Assembly (NCBI GenBank): GCA_001508835.1
Contig: LGFB01000054.1
Span: 1-7,864, forward strand
Direction: 5' to 3'
Origin: a bacterium 42_11
GTDB lineage: Bacteria > Synergistota > GBS-1
DNA length: 7,864 nucleotides
Made by a program: the position numbers and the translations under genes. The notes beneath the pieces were generated by a model. That model worked only from the letters and a program-made list of their open reading frames with translations. It had not been told where the DNA came from and ran no database searches. Below, in pieces: positions 6,072 through 7,864 of this stretch; position 1 is the first letter of the stretch; every line of letters starts with the position of its first letter.

Positions 6072-6914
6072 TTGAATCGAAACTCTGAAGACAAATACAG
6101 GCTTTTGTTTGAAAAAGCCAGTGACGCCATAATAATACTGGAAGAGGGTAGGGTTAGCGAGCTTAACGAAAGCGCGAAGAAGCTTTTTGCATGCTCCCAA
6201 GAAGAGGTAATAGGTAAACCTATTACCTCTCTTATCCCCGTATCCCGCGAAGATTTAGAAGAGATTCTCAGGGGAGAGGCGAAAAGACTTGAAATAGAAT
6301 GCAGGAGAGCAAACGGAACACCCCTCGAGGTTGAAATAAGCCTGAGTAAAGCCAAGATAGGTGGGAAAGACCTGCTTTTCGCATTCATCCGCGACATAAC
6401 GGAAAGAAAAAGGGAGATAAAGAAGCTACTTTTTATATCCATAGTGGACCCCTTAACGGGCGCCTACAACAGGAGATACTTTAGAAAGAGATTAGAAGAG
6501 GAAATAGAAAGGGCAAAGCGCACCGAAGGAACCTTCTCTCTCATCATGTTTGACTTAGATAACTTTAAGGAGATAAACGATAAATACGGGCATGAGGTTG
6601 GAGATATAACCATTAGAAAGGTCTCAAGGGTGGTCAGAGAGAGAATAAGAAAGACGGATATTTTTGCAAGATGGGGTGGAGAGGAGTTTTTCATACTTCT
6701 ACCCAACACAGACCTTGATGGAGCGGTGAAGCTGGCTGAGGAGTTGCGAGACAGGATAAATCAAATAGAGATACCGGGCGGAGAAAGGGTAACCGCAAGC
6801 TTCGGCGTAACGAGCTACCGTCCCGGAGACACTGCAAAAGACTTAAGGACAAGAGCGGATAGCCTCCTTTACAAATCAAAGGCCTCTGGCAAAAACCGCA
6901 TAAGCTTCAAATAA
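6072..6914 (+). CDS. PAS-GGDEF diguanylate cyclase
   Basis: This 280-residue cytoplasmic protein makes cyclic di-GMP from two GTP. The N-terminal PAS domain covers about 5-112 (YRLLFEKASDAIIIL, VIGKPITSLIP, FAFIRDITERK) and joins the cyclase through a helical linker. The GGDEF domain starts at DPLTGAYNRRYF (126-137), has the FDLDNFKEINDKYGHEVGD metal/substrate segment (160-178) and an intact GGEEF active loop at 202-206. RKTD (193-196) lies exactly five residues before it, as an RxxD product-inhibition site. The enzyme should therefore be active and feedback-regulated. The PAS domain contains no histidine, which argues against histidine-ligated heme; its ligand is unknown. No membrane segment is seen. 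The TTG at 6072 is the first possible start after an in-frame stop, with GGAGG (6055-6059) 12 nt upstream, a rather long spacing. It lies 38 nt after the peptidase gene, probably in one operon. No terminator is visible downstream. Confidence 0.95.
   Translation: MNRNSEDKYRLLFEKASDAIIILEEGRVSELNESAKKLFACSQEEVIGKPITSLIPVSREDLEEILRGEAKRLEIECRRANGTPLEVEISLSKAKIGGKDLLFAFIRDITERKREIKKLLFISIVDPLTGAYNRRYFRKRLEEEIERAKRTEGTFSLIMFDLDNFKEINDKYGHEVGDITIRKVSRVVRERIRKTDIFARWGGEEFFILLPNTDLDGAVKLAEELRDRINQIEIPGGERVTASFGVTSYRPGDTAKDLRTRADSLLYKSKASGKNRISFK
6203..6230. repeat. Perfect 13-bp inverted repeat inside the PAS coding region
   Basis: Arm AGAGGTAATAGGT (6203-6215) is exactly mirrored at 6218-6230 with only AA between. 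It spans codons 44-53 of the PAS domain (EEVIGKPITS). The sequence could form a hairpin in the mRNA, a cruciform, or a symmetric protein-binding site. The encoded residues are typical for PAS domains, so the gene is not disrupted. Confidence 0.85.
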
Positions 6915-6973
6915 CCCCCCCTATTAAAGTCACAATCTACTAAATCGTATTGATAATTCTGCTTACAGCTTTA

Positions 6974-7002
6974 TTGACATTATTTTCGCATTATGTTAAT
7001 CT
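6974..7002 (+). promoter_or_regulatory. Candidate cooF-cooS promoter
   Basis: A perfect -35 TTGACA (6974-6979) is followed 17 nt later by TAATCT (6997-7002), preceded by TG-T. The -10 matches only 3 of 6 consensus bases. A good -35 with a poor -10 suggests an activated promoter. The flanks ATTGACAT and ATGTTAAT (6973-6980 and 6993-7000) form an inverted repeat with one mismatch. A second TTGACA at 7007-7012 has no partner. Confidence 0.5.
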
Positions 7003-7017
7003 GAAATTGACAATTTC
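7003..7017. promoter_or_regulatory. Perfect dyad at the predicted cooF transcription start
   Basis: GAAATTG (7003-7009) and CAATTTC (7011-7017) are exact inverted repeats around one central A. The dyad begins right after the candidate -10 and covers the predicted +1 (about 7009). This is the same position as the dyad at the ferredoxin promoter, although the half-sites differ. It is a candidate operator. Confidence 0.5.
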
Positions 7018-7035
7018 CCCAAGGGGGGTGAAAGG

Positions 7036-7653
7036 ATGGCAACCCCATCTTATGAGAGTGATAGGTTAATGGTCTACATAAATCCAGCGAAATGCACCGG
7101 CTGTAAATCCTGCGAAGTGGCATGTGCCGTTGAAAAATCGGGAAGCAAAAACCTCTTTGAAGCCATCTTTGAAAGGCCGATACCGAAAGCAAGAACAAAG
7201 GTCATATTGGTAGATTTCTTCAACTTCCCCGCACGATGTCAACACTGTGAAGAAGCCCCCTGTTTGAATGTCTGTCCCACATCCGCCATAGAAAAGAGCC
7301 CGGAAGGCTACATATTGCTTGACGAAAAAAGATGCATAGGCTGTTTAATGTGTGTTATAGCCTGCCCGTTCGGACACCCCCGATATGAAAGAGAATATAA
7401 GTCTATCCTAAAGTGCGACCTATGCATCGAAAGGGTCAGAGAGGGAAAGCTACCTGCATGCGTTGAGGCCTGTCCGACGGAAGCCCTTCTTTTCGGAACG
7501 GTAGAGGAGATAACTGAGCGTATCAAAAGGGAAAGCTCCGAAAGGCTACTTCAAGGTTTGAAAATGCCAGAAGTGGTGATGATCAAGGAAAGCACCGAGG
7601 GAACGAAGCCTTCGAACATCTACTTGGCCTATTCAAAAGTTAAATGGTATTAG
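7036..7653 (+). CDS. cooF: CooF-like carbon monoxide dehydrogenase iron-sulfur protein
   Basis: This is a 205-residue polyferredoxin of the CooF/HycB/DmsB type that carries electrons from Ni-CODH to a hydrogenase or other acceptor. Sixteen cysteines in four groups give four [4Fe-4S] clusters: C20/C23/C26/C30, C68/C71/C76/C80, C100/C103/C106/C110 and C127/C130/C142/C146. The CxxC-x11-CxxxC last group is typical of this family. No Tat signal or membrane segment is present, so the protein is cytoplasmic. The ~50 residues after the last cluster are Lys/Glu-rich and not diagnostic. The general fold is shared by many oxidoreductase subunits; the CooF name rests on the cooS gene starting 17 nt downstream and on the NLFEAIFE segment after cluster 1. 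The ATG at 7036 follows a GGGGGGTGA run; the ATG at 7069 (residue 12) is a possible alternative start because CooF proteins often begin just before the first cluster. Confidence 0.92.
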   Translation: MATPSYESDRLMVYINPAKCTGCKSCEVACAVEKSGSKNLFEAIFERPIPKARTKVILVDFFNFPARCQHCEEAPCLNVCPTSAIEKSPEGYILLDEKRCIGCLMCVIACPFGHPRYEREYKSILKCDLCIERVREGKLPACVEACPTEALLFGTVEEITERIKRESSERLLQGLKMPEVVMIKESTEGTKPSNIYLAYSKVKWY

Positions 7654-7670
7654 AAAAGAGGTGAGGAAAA

Positions 7671-7864
7671 GTGAAAGAGCATGTGAGGTTCAAGGTAGCC
7701 TCGAAGGGAGTTTCAGCGACGGAGAACGTAGAAGAGCTTTTAGAGAAAGCCGAAAGGGAAGGCATAGAAACCGCATGGCATAGATTTATAGAACAGCAAC
7801 CCCAATGTGGATTTGGTTTACTTGGAATATGCTGTAGAAACTGCGCTATGGGACCGTGTAGAAT
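7671..7864 (+). CDS. cooS: Ni-Fe carbon monoxide dehydrogenase catalytic subunit CooS (5' part, cut by window edge)
   Basis: These are the first 64 codons of the CODH that interconverts CO and CO2 at a nickel-iron-sulfur C-cluster. The N-terminal signature is unmistakable: TAWHRF at 34-39, then QQPQCGFG and GICCRNCAMGPCR at 42-64. The cysteine spacing C46-x7-C54-C55-x2-C58-x4-C63 is identical to that of Carboxydothermus CODH-II (C39, C47, C48, C51, C56). C46 and C54 would therefore bind the inter-subunit D-cluster, and C55, C58 and C63 the B-cluster. The C-cluster ligands lie beyond the window. The GTG at 7671 has GAGGTGAGG just upstream, and the gene is 17 nt after cooF, so the two are co-transcribed. 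The 64 codons cannot show whether it is a respiratory, acetyl-CoA-synthase or hydrogenase-linked type; adjacency to cooF favours an electron-delivering CODH. Confidence 0.96.
   Translation, partial: MKEHVRFKVASKGVSATENVEELLEKAEREGIETAWHRFIEQQPQCGFGLLGICCRNCAMGPCR

Larger units (their letters stand above)
6915..7035 (+). other. Intergenic spacer between diguanylate cyclase and cooF
   Basis: This is 121 nt of AT-rich DNA with no open frame. No hairpin plus U-tract follows the cyclase stop, so read-through into cooF is possible. It holds a candidate promoter, a dyad and a GGGGGGTGA ribosome-binding region (7023-7031). A CCCC (7017-7020) just before that G-run could pair with it and partly hide the ribosome-binding site. 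Confidence 0.6.

Noticed and set aside
6974..7017. CooA or CRP-type binding site upstream of cooF
   Set aside because: No TGTCA-N6-CGACA or TGTGA-N6-TCACA pattern is present; the dyads seen have different half-sites.

Overview
The window looks like chromosomal DNA of an anaerobic, probably thermophilic bacterium. The evidence is a single-cluster clostridial/Thermotoga-type ferredoxin, a nickel carbon monoxide dehydrogenase (CODH) locus, Lys/Glu-rich proteins with arginine mostly encoded by AGA/AGG, very short intergenic gaps and many GTG/TTG starts. The lineage cannot be fixed from the sequence alone. No rRNA, tRNA, CRISPR array, transposase or phage structural gene is visible.

Left half (1-4714, all minus strand, so read from 4714 down to 1): a tightly packed housekeeping run. 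It contains a DUF445 membrane protein, mltG (endolytic murein transglycosylase), a small DUF4911 protein, yqeH (circularly permuted ribosome-assembly GTPase), tldD (metallopeptidase) and the start of ftsK (DNA translocase, cut by the window edge). Neighbouring genes overlap or lie within 8 nt. The run combines envelope growth, ribosome assembly and chromosome segregation functions.

Centre (4715-5104): a hairpin, a 59-residue [4Fe-4S] ferredoxin gene on the minus strand with a near-consensus promoter and a perfect dyad over its predicted start site, and a dyad-rich divergent regulatory region.

Right half (5105-7864, all plus strand): an XRE-family regulator overlapping an ImmA/IrrE-type zinc metallopeptidase by 4 nt, then a PAS-GGDEF diguanylate cyclase 38 nt later. 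After a 121-nt spacer come cooF (four [4Fe-4S] clusters) and the first 64 codons of cooS, the Ni-CODH catalytic subunit. CooS would oxidise CO, CooF would take the electrons, and the nearby ferredoxin is a plausible soluble carrier.

The point of most interest is the arrangement. A repressor/protease pair and a c-di-GMP synthase sit between a ferredoxin gene and a CO dehydrogenase operon. Both redox genes have a perfect dyad at the predicted transcription start. A regulatory link is an inference from layout only. A perfect 13-bp inverted repeat inside the PAS coding region is the clearest structure not explained by the genes.
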